DNA of 64,000 bases, taken from assembly GCF_002197645.1 (NCBI RefSeq), contig NZ_CP021874.1, positions 1,426,001 through 1,490,000 of the forward strand. The letters are read 5' to 3'. Shown here in pieces: positions 10,384 to 19,057 of the stretch. The notes below the pieces were generated by a model. It was not told where the DNA came from. It saw only the letters and a list, made by a program, of their open reading frames with translations, and made no database searches. The number at the start of each line of letters is the position of its first letter. Position 1 is the first letter of the stretch. This DNA is from Enterococcus wangshanyuanii (GTDB lineage: Bacteria; Bacillota; Bacilli; Lactobacillales; Enterococcaceae). Position numbers and translations under genes: made by a program.

Positions 10384-10411
10384 ATTATACTAGGATTTTG
10401 GAAGATGTAAA
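10384..10411 (-). promoter_or_regulatory. mnmA promoter
   Basis: On the minus strand TTTACA (10406-10411), a 16-base spacer and a consensus TATAAT (10384-10389), about 70 bases before the mnmA ATG. Confidence 0.7.
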
Positions 10412-10452
10412 GGTATTGAGTGATTCTTCTCATTTAATTAAAAACCTGCGAA

Positions 10453-10498
10453 TAAACAAAAACAGTCCTAAAAATAGTCATAGACTATGTTTAAGACC
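10453..10498 (-). terminator. Terminator after DUF1831 gene
   Basis: Imperfect stem around GGTCTTAAACATAGTC / GACTATTTTTAGGAC (about 10464-10498) followed on the minus strand by a T-rich stretch. Separates the cysteine desulfurase unit from mnmA. Confidence 0.65.
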
Positions 10499-10506
10499 GT
10501 TCTAAT

Positions 10507-10848
10507 TTAAACTTTTTCAAACACTCCGCGGCTGATCATACCATCCATCAAGAAATAGAATTTCTCCTGACTCATTGCATGTGCATCGCCTTTGAAAATA
10601 TTCATTGATTTCAAGCCGTTAGCTGTTGTAACAGACATTTTCAATGTTTTTAAGTCGCTAGCGATCGTAATTTTCAACTTGAACCCCTCTTTACTTTGGG
10701 GTGTTGCATCCAATGGACGAACCAATTGAAAATTACCTGAATTTGTTTCAACAAATCCATTATCTTTTAATGTATATTTTTTTGCTTGTTCATTCACTTT
10801 GTAATAGACTTCGCAGCCTTCTACAGTTGCTTTAGCAGCAAATGCCAT
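10507..10848 (-). CDS. DUF1831 family protein
   Basis: 113-residue soluble protein, starting MAFAAKATVEGCEVYYKV. It resembles DUF1831, found in Lactobacillales next to cysteine desulfurase and MnmA, as here. The conserved neighbourhood suggests a role in sulfur transfer or tRNA thiolation, but the function is not established. GAGGTGG precedes the ATG. Confidence 0.75.
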   Translation of the reverse strand: MAFAAKATVEGCEVYYKVNEQAKKYTLKDNGFVETNSGNFQLVRPLDATPQSKEGFKLKITIASDLKTLKMSVTTANGLKSMNIFKGDAHAMSQEKFYFLMDGMISRGVFEKV

Positions 10849-10927
10849 TTTTCCACCTCATTTATTCATTGTTTCTTCTATTATAATTGTTATAGTCACT
10901 TTTTTCTACCATTAATCAGCTTTTCTT

Positions 10928-12076
10928 TCAGCTTGATGTAAGTCTTTGAATCGTTCGAATCAGAATATCAGTAAATTCTTCGATTTGTTCTTTATTCGTA
11001 CCTAAACCAAAACTGATCCTTACTGATTCTTTGATGGCTGGATGGCCTTTCCCATACATTGCTTCCAATACATGAGAAGGTTCGACTGTCCCTGCAGTGC
11101 AGGCTGATCCAGTAGAAATCGCTACCCCTTGAAGGTCTAAATGCATCAGTAACAAATCACTTGACACATTAGGGAAATGTAGATTCAAAATATGTGCTAA
11201 TTTATTTTCAGGTGCACCATTGATTTGATAAGGAATCGCTGCTTGATCCAGTTTTGCTAAAATCAACTCTTGGTAGCTTCTATATGCATCATGACGCTGT
11301 GCTTTTTCGTTCTCTGTCAAAAGCTCGACCGCTTTTCCCAAACCAACGATCCCCGCCACATTTTCTGTCCCTGCTCTGCGTTTTTCTTCTTGTTCGCCAC
11401 CATGTAAAAAAGCAGGTAGAGAAAGAGCATCATTTTTATATAGAAAACCTACGCCTTTTGGACCATTGATTTTATGTGCTGAAATACTAAGTAGATCGAT
11501 CCCAAGCTCATGAGGAGCTATTTGTTCTGACCCATATGCTTGAACCGCATCTGTATGAAAAACAGCTGGATGCGCTTTTAATAAAATACCAATTTCTTTG
11601 ATCGGTAAAAGATTGCCGATTTCATTGTTGCCATACATCACAGAAACTAGTGTTGTGTCTTCTCGTAATTCTTGTTGAAGCTTGTCTACAGATAAATGAC
11701 CCTTTTCATCGACAGGAAGATATGTCACTTCAAATCCTAGCGTTTCTAAATATCTCATTGTTTCTAATACTGCTGGATGTTCAATTGCCGTTGTGATCAG
11801 ATGCATCCCTTGCTCTTTTTTAGATAACGCCGTTTCTATGATTGCGGTGTTATCGCCTTCTGTACCGCCACTGTTAAAAATAATTTCGTGCGGTTTGACA
11901 TGAAGACTTTCTGCGATTATTTGTCGTACATTTTCAATTTTGCGATGCGCTTGACGACCAAAAGTATGAATACTTGATGGATTGCCAAAGGTGTTTGTCA
12001 TTTCAGTTGTCATTACTTCAATGACACTTGGGTGCATCGGCGTTGTTGCAGCATGGTCTAAATAGATTGAAGTCAT
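10928..12076 (-). CDS. Cysteine desulfurase, IscS/NifS family
   Basis: 382-residue PLP enzyme that takes sulfur from cysteine. PLP-binding lysine in SISAHKINGPKG; active cysteine in the flexible STGSACTAGTVEPS loop, the class I (IscS/NifS-like) arrangement. Starts MTSIYLDHAATTPMHPSV, the classical N-terminus. Likely sulfur donor for MnmA downstream; transcribed with DUF1831 (79-base gap). Confidence 0.94.
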   Translation of the reverse strand: MTSIYLDHAATTPMHPSVIEVMTTEMTNTFGNPSSIHTFGRQAHRKIENVRQIIAESLHVKPHEIIFNSGGTEGDNTAIIETALSKKEQGMHLITTAIEHPAVLETMRYLETLGFEVTYLPVDEKGHLSVDKLQQELREDTTLVSVMYGNNEIGNLLPIKEIGILLKAHPAVFHTDAVQAYGSEQIAPHELGIDLLSISAHKINGPKGVGFLYKNDALSLPAFLHGGEQEEKRRAGTENVAGIVGLGKAVELLTENEKAQRHDAYRSYQELILAKLDQAAIPYQINGAPENKLAHILNLHFPNVSSDLLLMHLDLQGVAISTGSACTAGTVEPSHVLEAMYGKGHPAIKESVRISFGLGTNKEQIEEFTDILIRTIQRLTSS

Positions 12077-12159
12077 TGAATTCGTCCTTTCTGAGCCACT
12101 TTTAATGGCATTAGTTTAACATAAGTCCACCCATTCCTCCAAATTTACTGTCATACTCT

Positions 12160-13059
12160 TTATTTTGTAAATTGTTTTTCCTTTCGATACGCATAAATAT
12201 TTCCGTATGTGAACACTGCGATCCCTAGCCAAATACAGCCAAACGCCATAAATTGTTCTGCTGAATAAGGCTCATGGTATAAAAATAGTGCGGATAACAG
12301 CATCAATGTTGGGCCGACATATTGGATAAAGCCTAAAATGATATAGGAAATCTTTTTCGCAGCTTCGGCAAAAAGAAGTAGTGGAATTGCCGTGACCACT
12401 CCTGCTCCGACTAACAACATGTTCGTGGATACTTCGTAGTTCATAAATCCTTGCTTAGAAAAAAAGACAAGATAAATCAACGCAAGTGGCAAAATAACAA
12501 AGGTCTCGATCGTCAAACCTGTATAAGAACTAACAGTCACCCCTTTTTTGATCAATCCATAAAAGCTGAAGGTCACCGCCATGACCAAAGGAGCAAGCGG
12601 CAGCTGACCGGTTTGAACAGTTAATAAGATAACACCTGTCAATGCTAGTCCGCAGGCTATCATACCTGAACGGTTCAACTTTTCCTTTAGAATCAATGTC
12701 GCAAGCAGCACATTCACTAAAGGATTCATATAATAGCCTAAGCTAGCTTGAGTAACGTGTCCTTGACTCACTGTATAAATAAATGTAAACCAATTTAATG
12801 AAATCAAAATAGCGGCACATATAATGGCAAATAATTTTTTCTTCTCTTTAAGAACACTCTTGACCTCAGTCAAAAACAAGGTCCATTTTTTTGTAGCAAA
12901 TATATAAATCAGCATAAATAAAAATGACCAAACGATTCGATAGCATAAAATATCCAGTGGATCGACCATCGGCATCAGCTTCCAGTAAATCGGAATAACA
13001 CCCCAAAACATATATGCGATAACGCCTAATAAAACACCTCTTTTTTCCTCTTTCAACAA
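12160..13059 (-). CDS. rarD: RarD/EamA-family transporter
   Basis: 299 residues with about ten membrane segments, made of two EamA repeats. The N-terminal signature GVIAYMFWGVIPIYWK is that of RarD proteins. Function: putative drug/metabolite exporter; no substrate can be inferred from here. Follows prs on the same strand after a terminator. Confidence 0.88.
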   Translation of the reverse strand: MLKEEKRGVLLGVIAYMFWGVIPIYWKLMPMVDPLDILCYRIVWSFLFMLIYIFATKKWTLFLTEVKSVLKEKKKLFAIICAAILISLNWFTFIYTVSQGHVTQASLGYYMNPLVNVLLATLILKEKLNRSGMIACGLALTGVILLTVQTGQLPLAPLVMAVTFSFYGLIKKGVTVSSYTGLTIETFVILPLALIYLVFFSKQGFMNYEVSTNMLLVGAGVVTAIPLLLFAEAAKKISYIILGFIQYVGPTLMLLSALFLYHEPYSAEQFMAFGCIWLGIAVFTYGNIYAYRKEKQFTK

Positions 13060-13080
13060 AACAACTCCCTTTCTTATTCA

Positions 13081-13118
13081 ATAAAAAGAAGCTCAGTATA
13101 AATACACAGCTGAACTTC
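13081..13118 (-). terminator. Terminator after prs
   Basis: GAAGTTCAG and CTGAGCTTC (minus strand; 13088-13096 with 13110-13118) form a stem with one mismatch, followed by TTTTTAT at 13081-13087. Confidence 0.7.
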
Positions 13119-13139
13119 TTTCGTAAAAACAGATAATGA

Positions 13140-14105
13140 TTATTTTTCTTCTAAACGAAACAGTGGACTCATCGGCGTATTTTCGTGGATGCGTTTCACT
13201 GCCTCTCCCATCAATGCTGCACAAGAAACAATATCCAGAGCAGCTGGTCTGCGATCTTCAGAGATAAAAACTGAATCCGTTACACAAATCTGCTCGATCG
13301 GAGAATTGTCCAGTGTTTGTTTTGCCCCTTTGGAAAGCAACCCATGAGACGCGCAGGCATAAATAGCTTTTGCGCCATTTTTCTTAAGAATTTCGGCGGC
13401 AGTCGTCAACGTTTCTCCTGTATTTAGAATATCATCAACTAAGATACACGTCTTATCTTTGACTTCACCGATCACATAACCTGAACGGATGCCATCAACC
13501 TCGTCTTGATCAACGATCGCTAATGTCGCATCAAGATATTCAGATAAACTTCGAGCTCGCTGGACCCCACTATTTTTTGGCGAAACGATTACGATGTCTT
13601 CTCCAGTTTTACCTTGCTTGCGATAATTATGCGCAAATAATGGCATGGTGAATAGATTGTCCACTGGAATATCAAAAAATCCTTGGACTTGAACCGTATG
13701 TAAATCAAGCGTCAATACTCTGGTTGCTCCTGCTTCTTCCAATAAATTCGCGACTAATTTAGCTGTGATCGGTTCTCTTGGTTTCGCTGTGCGGTCTTGT
13801 CTGGCATAGCCATAATAAGGTAAAACAACATTGATTGTTTTTGCACTAGCACGTTTTAACGCGTCGATCATGATCAACAGTTCCATCAGATGATCATTTA
13901 CCGGTAAATTGGTTGATTGAATCAGAAAGACATGGTCCCCACGAATACTCTCTTCAATATTGATTTGAATCTCTCCATCACTAAATTGACGAACCGTACT
14001 CTTTCCTAATTCAGTCCCGACAACCTCAGCTATTTTTTCAGCTAAAGGACGATTGGCATTCAAACTAAATATACGTAATGTTTTATCCTGGTATTTTTGG
14101 GTCAT
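13140..14105 (-). CDS. prs: Ribose-phosphate pyrophosphokinase, Prs2 type
   Basis: 321-residue PRPP synthase family protein (ribose-5-phosphate + ATP to PRPP). Start chosen at 14105, where GGAGG lies 7 bases before the ATG; a start 14 codons earlier has no such site. Conserved: FSDGEIQI near 41-48, RQDR...REP near 102-111. Divergent: the PRPP loop reads DDILNTGET (224-232) instead of DDMIDTAGT, and the catalytic flexible loop is VDQDEVDG where canonical enzymes have DKRRP. This matches the second, Prs2-like, paralogue of Lactobacillales, so it may differ in regulation or activity. Confidence 0.9.
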   Translation of the reverse strand: MTQKYQDKTLRIFSLNANRPLAEKIAEVVGTELGKSTVRQFSDGEIQINIEESIRGDHVFLIQSTNLPVNDHLMELLIMIDALKRASAKTINVVLPYYGYARQDRTAKPREPITAKLVANLLEEAGATRVLTLDLHTVQVQGFFDIPVDNLFTMPLFAHNYRKQGKTGEDIVIVSPKNSGVQRARSLSEYLDATLAIVDQDEVDGIRSGYVIGEVKDKTCILVDDILNTGETLTTAAEILKKNGAKAIYACASHGLLSKGAKQTLDNSPIEQICVTDSVFISEDRRPAALDIVSCAALMGEAVKRIHENTPMSPLFRLEEK

Positions 14106-14349
14106 GATTTCCTCCGCACTCTCGATATTTTTACTCTGTGTTTCCACTCAAAGCTTCGCTTTCCATTCTACCATTGATTTGATAAAAAATCATGAATCTT
14201 TTTCTTTCTAGTTAGAAAATAAGTGTTTTTATATTGTCTCTTTTTTTATTACAGAATACTTACAAAATTGTTCGTTGATTCACACAGAATCACATTGCGT
14301 TTCTTTTCCTCGTCAGTAAAATAAGAACTATATTGGAGGTGATTCGCTT

Positions 14350-15543
14350 ATGCGGCATTCAAAACATCACAAAGGATCAAACTCATGGCTACCTATGCTC
14401 GTTATTTTACTACTTTTCATAGTTGTAGGCTTGGAAATATATCTGCTATTTTTTCAGCATCAATCTCATTCTATTTCTAAAAGTAATACAAGCGAAACAA
14501 CACTTCCGTCTACTCAAACTTCCACTTCTCTAACTACAGATGCCAGAAGAATAGAAGACTTTGATCAGACGGTCGAACCCACTTCTGAACTTGCTGACCG
14601 ATTAAATCAACAATTGATCGATAAAAACTTTGTTGGTACGGCTCTTGTTGTTCATAAAGGTCAGATCATTTTGCAAAAAGGATTCGGCTCTGCAAATGTC
14701 TCTGAAAATACACCGAATACGTATCAGTCAACCTTCCAAATTGGTTCTATCCAAAAAGCAATGACTTCTGTGTTGATTTTACAACAAGTCCAATCTGGTC
14801 ATTTAGCCTTAGAGCAAACCTTAGATGAGTTTTACCCTACTGTACCTGGAAGTCATAAAATAACGATTCGACAGCTACTGGCTATGCGTTCTGGTTTGTA
14901 CCAAAATGAATATCCTACAGAGATGATGTCTGAAGATGATTTTCTCCGCTTCTCAATCACTCATGCTCGAATGGGTGATTACGACAAATATAAATATGAC
15001 GGCGTCAATTACCGAATCTTGGCAGGGATTTTAGAGCGTGTGACCAATCAAACTTATCGTGAGCTATTTGAGCAGGCTTTTGTTCAAAAAATCCAATTGA
15101 CTCACACTTCTTTTTACGATGATTTTCTAAATTCGTTCAATCGTACTTATGCGTATGAAAAAATCGACGGCAACGATTTGGGAAATGAAATCACGGATAA
15201 TCACCTAACCTTTGATCAAGAAGTCGGTACAGGTAATGTAGCAATGACTGTTGGTGATCTTTATCGTTTTTATGCGAACCTATTCGAAGGTCATTTGATC
15301 GATCAACCACTCATCGCGAAGGTATGGACACCTGAAACTGAATCAAAATACATGGGCGGCCTATACAATTTTTCCACTTACATCAAAGGACATGGATCAG
15401 AGGCTGGCTTTGAATCTAATGCCCTATTCTCTAAAGATCAACAAGATGCGGTAATTCTTTTATCAAATCAACATCCAAAAGATAAAACAAATTCAGATTT
15501 GAGTAATGCCATATTTAATCTGCTTGGCCCCTATGAAGCCTGA
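14350..15543 (+). CDS. Membrane-anchored serine beta-lactamase-like hydrolase
   Basis: 397 residues: a basic N-terminus, one membrane segment (about 13-36), a Ser/Thr-rich linker, then a class C beta-lactamase/esterase-fold domain. Nucleophile motif S133-I-Q-K136, a YDGVNY segment in the place of YxN, and a GHGSEAG third motif. Faces the outside of the cell; relatives act on peptidoglycan peptides or D-amino-acid esters rather than on antibiotics. GGAGGTG precedes the ATG. Neighbouring genes give no further hint. Confidence 0.85.
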   Translation: MRHSKHHKGSNSWLPMLVILLLFIVVGLEIYLLFFQHQSHSISKSNTSETTLPSTQTSTSLTTDARRIEDFDQTVEPTSELADRLNQQLIDKNFVGTALVVHKGQIILQKGFGSANVSENTPNTYQSTFQIGSIQKAMTSVLILQQVQSGHLALEQTLDEFYPTVPGSHKITIRQLLAMRSGLYQNEYPTEMMSEDDFLRFSITHARMGDYDKYKYDGVNYRILAGILERVTNQTYRELFEQAFVQKIQLTHTSFYDDFLNSFNRTYAYEKIDGNDLGNEITDNHLTFDQEVGTGNVAMTVGDLYRFYANLFEGHLIDQPLIAKVWTPETESKYMGGLYNFSTYIKGHGSEAGFESNALFSKDQQDAVILLSNQHPKDKTNSDLSNAIFNLLGPYEA

Positions 15544-15560
15544 TCATTAATAAACTTTCG

Positions 15561-15593
15561 AACTAGAAAACAGTCATTGTTTTCTAGTTTTTT
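15561..15593 (+). terminator. Terminator abutting the efa operator
   Basis: Perfect 12-base stem AACTAGAAAACA (15561-15572) / TGTTTTCTAGTT (15578-15589) then TTTT. The T-run overlaps the first manganese operator. Confidence 0.85.
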
Positions 15594-15663
15594 AGGTTCA
15601 CCTAAAAATTACTTGCTTTCATTTTAGCTTTGTCTTATACTATTTTTAAGGCAAACCTAAAAA
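15589..15663 (+). promoter_or_regulatory. efa promoter flanked by two DtxR-family operators
   Basis: Promoter TTGCTT (15613-15618), 17-base spacer, TATACT (15636-15641). Upstream is a near-perfect 20-bp dyad, TTTTTAGGT/ACCTAAAAA (15589-15608). Downstream of the -10 is a second, imperfect copy, TTTTTAAGGCAAACCTAAAAA-like, at 15643-15663. The TTAGGT..ACCTAA form is that of EfaR/MntR/SloR manganese repressors, so repression by Mn(II) is expected. Confidence 0.85.
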
Positions 15664-15675
15664 GGAGGTTTTTTT

Positions 15676-16431
15676 ATGTCTATAACTAACAATAACATTA
15701 CAGTTCAGCATTTGACTGTCAGCTATCAAGGGCAAAAAGCTTTGCTGGACATTTCATTACAACTTTCTGCCGGAAAAATTACCGGTATCATCGGTCCCAA
15801 CGGAGCTGGTAAATCTACCTTTCTAAAAGGATTCCTAGGATTGATCAAAACAGATTCCCGAACCGTTTTAGCTGGCGAGATACCGATCGATACCCAGAAA
15901 AAACGAATCGCTTATGTTGAACAGCGCAGTGCCTTAGATCTATCCTTTCCGATCAATGTGTTGGAGGTCGTTCTCTTAGGCACTTATCCTAAACTAGGCT
16001 TGTTTCATCGACCTGGCAAACAAGAAAAGGAAAAGGCCTTTGCTGCTTTAAAAACGGTTCAGCTAGAAGCTTTCGCCAAACGGCAAATCGGTGAATTATC
16101 CGGTGGTCAGCTGCAGCGGGTGTTTATTGCCCGGGTATTAGCTCAAGATGCCGATATCATCGTTTTAGATGAGCCATTCGTCGGGATCGATATGACCAGT
16201 GAAAAGGTTATTATGGATATTCTAAAAGCATTAAAAGAAGTTGGTAAAACGATTGTTATTGTCCATCATGATTTGCATAAAGTGGCTCATTATTTTGATG
16301 AAGTAGTCATCTTGAAGAAAAAACTGATTGCTTATGGACCAGTAGCGACAACCTTTACCAATAAAAACATCCAGCTCGCTTACGGCGACTCGATGGGTGA
16401 CATTATCATTAAAGGAGTGGCTGACGCATGA
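15676..16431 (+). CDS. efaC: Manganese ABC transporter ATPase
   Basis: 251-residue ATPase of a cluster A-I metal transporter. Walker A GPNGAGKST near 37-45, signature LSGGQ, Walker B IIVLDEPFVGID. It powers Mn(II) (possibly Zn) uptake with the two genes that follow. GGAGG is 8 bases before the ATG; the last four bases overlap the permease start (ATGA). Confidence 0.93.
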   Translation: MSITNNNITVQHLTVSYQGQKALLDISLQLSAGKITGIIGPNGAGKSTFLKGFLGLIKTDSRTVLAGEIPIDTQKKRIAYVEQRSALDLSFPINVLEVVLLGTYPKLGLFHRPGKQEKEKAFAALKTVQLEAFAKRQIGELSGGQLQRVFIARVLAQDADIIVLDEPFVGIDMTSEKVIMDILKALKEVGKTIVIVHHDLHKVAHYFDEVVILKKKLIAYGPVATTFTNKNIQLAYGDSMGDIIIKGVADA

Positions 16432-17282
16432 TCACAAATTTTATTGACGGCTTGATCCGTTACCAGTTTTTACAAAATGCACTGATCACCTCGATCATTG
16501 TTGGACTTATTTCAGGTATTATCGGTTCATTTATCGTCTTAAGAGGGATGTCTTTGATGGGCGATGCTATTTCTCATGCCGTATTACCAGGCGTTGCAGC
16601 GTCTTATATGCTAGGGGCAAATTATATCTTTGGCGCATCGATCTTTGGTGTGCTGGCAGCGTTACTGATTGGATTTATCACACAGAAAAGTCAGCTGAAA
16701 AATGATACAGCAATTGGGGTCGTATTTAGCTCCTTTTTCGCACTTGGGATCATCATGATCTCATTTGCTAAAAGCTCTACTGACCTTTATCACATTCTTT
16801 TTGGAAATGTCTTAGCTGTTCGTGATTCAGATATCATGATCACTGCCATTGTAGGGATCATCGTATTGATTTTTGTTGGTGTCTTTTATAAAGAGCTGCA
16901 GATCACTTCTTTTGACCCAACTATGGCGCAAGCTTACGGATTGAATGTTCAGTTCTTCCATTATGCCTTGATGTTTCTATTAACTTTAGTAGCTGTTTCT
17001 TCCTTGCAAACCGTTGGAACGATTTTAGTGATCGCGATGTTGATCACACCGGCTGCTACTGCCTATCTTTTGACGAATCATTTACCTACGATGATCGGAC
17101 TTGCTTCACTATTCGGTATTTTGAGCTCAATCATCGGCTTGTTCTTTAGTTATTCCTATAATTTAGCATCAGGGGCTACGATCGTTTTAACTGCTGCAGG
17201 ATTCTTTATTTTAGCTTTTCTATTTTCACCAAGAAAAGGATTATTTTTTGCAAATAAACCAAAGGAGGAAGTTTCAATATGA
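16428..17282 (+). CDS. efaB: Manganese ABC transporter permease
   Basis: 284-residue permease with about eight membrane segments, ABC-3 family; [16 protein letters not shown] near 44-60 is the conserved metal-permease motif. Its stop overlaps the start of the binding-protein gene, so efaCBA is translationally coupled. Confidence 0.93.
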   Translation: MITNFIDGLIRYQFLQNALITSIIVGLISGIIGSFIVLRGMSLMGDAISHAVLPGVAASYMLGANYIFGASIFGVLAALLIGFITQKSQLKNDTAIGVVFSSFFALGIIMISFAKSSTDLYHILFGNVLAVRDSDIMITAIVGIIVLIFVGVFYKELQITSFDPTMAQAYGLNVQFFHYALMFLLTLVAVSSLQTVGTILVIAMLITPAATAYLLTNHLPTMIGLASLFGILSSIIGLFFSYSYNLASGATIVLTAAGFFILAFLFSPRKGLFFANKPKEEVSI

Positions 17283-18208
17283 AAAAAGTATTCATCGCTA
17301 TTACTGCTTTTGTCAGTGTACTCGTACTTGCCGCATGTCAATCAACATCAGAAAATTCATCGGATAAAGGGAAGCTGGCTATTGTTGCAACAAACTCGAT
17401 CCTTGCCGACATGGTAGAAAATGTGGGGAAAGACTTGGTCAATATCCACAGCATCGTCCCAGTAGGAACGGACCCACATGAATATGAGCCCTTACCAGAA
17501 GACGTCGCTAAAGCTTCAGAAGCGGATATTTTATTTTTCAATGGCTTAAACTTGGAGACTGGCGGAAATGGCTGGTTCAACAAATTGATGGAGACAGCTA
17601 ATAAAAAAGAAAATGAAGATTATTTTTCGGTCAGCCAAAAGGTCAAGCCTATGTATCTAACTAGCGCAGGGAAAGAAAATGAACAGGACCCTCATGCTTG
17701 GCTAGATATTCAAAATGGTATTGCCTATGTCGAAACAATTCGTGATACTTTAGCTGATAAGGACCCGGAAAATAAAACAAGCTACGAAAAAAATGCGGAA
17801 GACTACATCAAAAAGCTAGAAGCATTAGATCAAGAAGCAAAAGAAAAATTCGCTGATATTCCTGAAAATCAAAAGTTGCTGGTAACTAGTGAAGGGGCTT
17901 TTAAATACTTTTCTAAAGCATACGGTTTAACTGCCGCCTACATTTGGGAAATCAACACTGAGAGTCAAGGAACACCAGATCAAATGAAGCAGATCATCGA
18001 TCAAATCCAGCAAAGCAAGGTTCCTGTACTTTTCGTTGAAACTAGTGTTGACAAGCGCAGTATGGAACGTGTTTCAAAGGAAAGCGGACTACCGATCTAC
18101 AGTACCATTTTCACAGATTCGCTTGCGAAAAAAGGAGAAGATGGCGATAGTTACTATACAATGATGAAATGGAATTTAGACAAGATCCATGAAGGCTTGA
18201 CACAATAA
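17279..18208 (+). CDS. efaA: Manganese-binding lipoprotein, EfaA-like
   Basis: 309-residue cluster A-I solute-binding lipoprotein. Signal peptide with lipobox VLAAC (Cys20). Metal ligands recognisable as His in DPHEYEP, His in DPHAWLD, Glu in EINTES and Asp in FTDSL, the His-His-Glu-Asp set of PsaA/EfaA-type manganese binders. Homologues are virulence-associated adhesin-like antigens in E. faecalis and streptococci. Product is on the outer face of the membrane. Confidence 0.94.
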   Translation: MKKVFIAITAFVSVLVLAACQSTSENSSDKGKLAIVATNSILADMVENVGKDLVNIHSIVPVGTDPHEYEPLPEDVAKASEADILFFNGLNLETGGNGWFNKLMETANKKENEDYFSVSQKVKPMYLTSAGKENEQDPHAWLDIQNGIAYVETIRDTLADKDPENKTSYEKNAEDYIKKLEALDQEAKEKFADIPENQKLLVTSEGAFKYFSKAYGLTAAYIWEINTESQGTPDQMKQIIDQIQQSKVPVLFVETSVDKRSMERVSKESGLPIYSTIFTDSLAKKGEDGDSYYTMMKWNLDKIHEGLTQ

Positions 18209-18513
18209 AAACAGGACTAGTTGCACCCATTTTAATCTATAAAAAAAACGATATCAGTGGCTAAGTACGCACTGATATCGTTTCAATTAGTAGAAATTTA
18301 ATTGATTGTACTTCAAGCAACTATTCAAAATAACGTAAATAATCAATTGACTCACTTTTTGTGTCTTTCTTGATTATTTTGAGGCTCCCGAGGACTTTGA
18401 ACCTACCGATCTTCATCAAAATATCTAGCTCTCATTTAGATCCCCACTTTTTTTCTCTAAAAAAGTATACTTATCAATTTCAAAAAGTACGCCGAATGCA
18501 CAAATTTTTCATA
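18209..18513. other. Gene-free stretch with a hairpin
   Basis: Holds a perfect 14-base stem, AAACGATATCAGTG (18246-18259) / CACTGATATCGTTT (18270-18283), with an A-run before it, so it works as a minus-strand terminator for the LXG locus and possibly for efaA. I see no gene in the rest (18290-18513). Confidence 0.6.
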
Positions 18514-18750
18514 TTACTTCTTCTTTTGTTCTTCTTGTTTTTTATGCTCTAAATATCCTGATCGAATCAAATAGATGGTCCATGCAGAAAGTGGGATACC
18601 GACGATTAAAGCAAAAATAAATAACTCGTAGTCTTTTTCAAAGATACTTGTGATTGCCATATTTAAGAAAATTAGTGACAATCCTATGTTAAAAATATAA
18701 CCTAAGAGTATTCCTAGATGTTGTAGTAGAAATTTTGGAAAAATAAACAT
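18514..18750 (-). CDS. Small two-segment membrane protein of the LXG locus
   Basis: 78 residues with two membrane segments (about 12-32 and 41-63) and a very basic KKQEEQKKK tail. Last gene of the LXG unit. Membrane proteins in this position sometimes serve as extra immunity proteins or are orphan remnants; no family recognised. Confidence 0.6.
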   Translation of the reverse strand: MFIFPKFLLQHLGILLGYIFNIGLSLIFLNMAITSIFEKDYELFIFALIVGIPLSAWTIYLIRSGYLEHKKQEEQKKK

Positions 18751-18798
18751 GTTGTGTCTCCTTTCAGTGTGTTGGTGAATTGATTGGTGAGTTTAGGC

Positions 18799-19023
18799 TT
18801 AAAACTGATCGTTTATTTCTTCCCAAATTTCACGAATAGATTTCCCATTTATTCGAGCATTATTCAACAAATCTTCTGAGTTTTTAAACTCTTGAGTTTC
18901 TCCACCAACCTCAGTTAAGTAATTCCCATCAGAATTTTGACTAATCCAAAACTCTTTATCCTTATAATAAAAATTATATTCTTCTCCATAACCTATGCTT
19001 TCTGCCATTTCTTTATAGTCCAT
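18799..19023 (-). CDS. Probable immunity protein for the LXG toxin
   Basis: 74-residue acidic soluble protein from the ATG at 19023, which has GGAGG ten bases upstream; the longer reading from 19107 has no ribosome site and would overlap the toxin. It begins 35 bases after the toxin stop. Small acidic proteins directly after an LXG toxin are typically its cognate immunity protein, neutralising a cytoplasmic toxin. No known family recognised. Confidence 0.65.
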   Translation of the reverse strand: MDYKEMAESIGYGEEYNFYYKDKEFWISQNSDGNYLTEVGGETQEFKNSEDLLNNARINGKSIREIWEEINDQF

Positions 19024-19057
19024 AATTTGCAAGCCTCCATATTTCATACATATTTTT

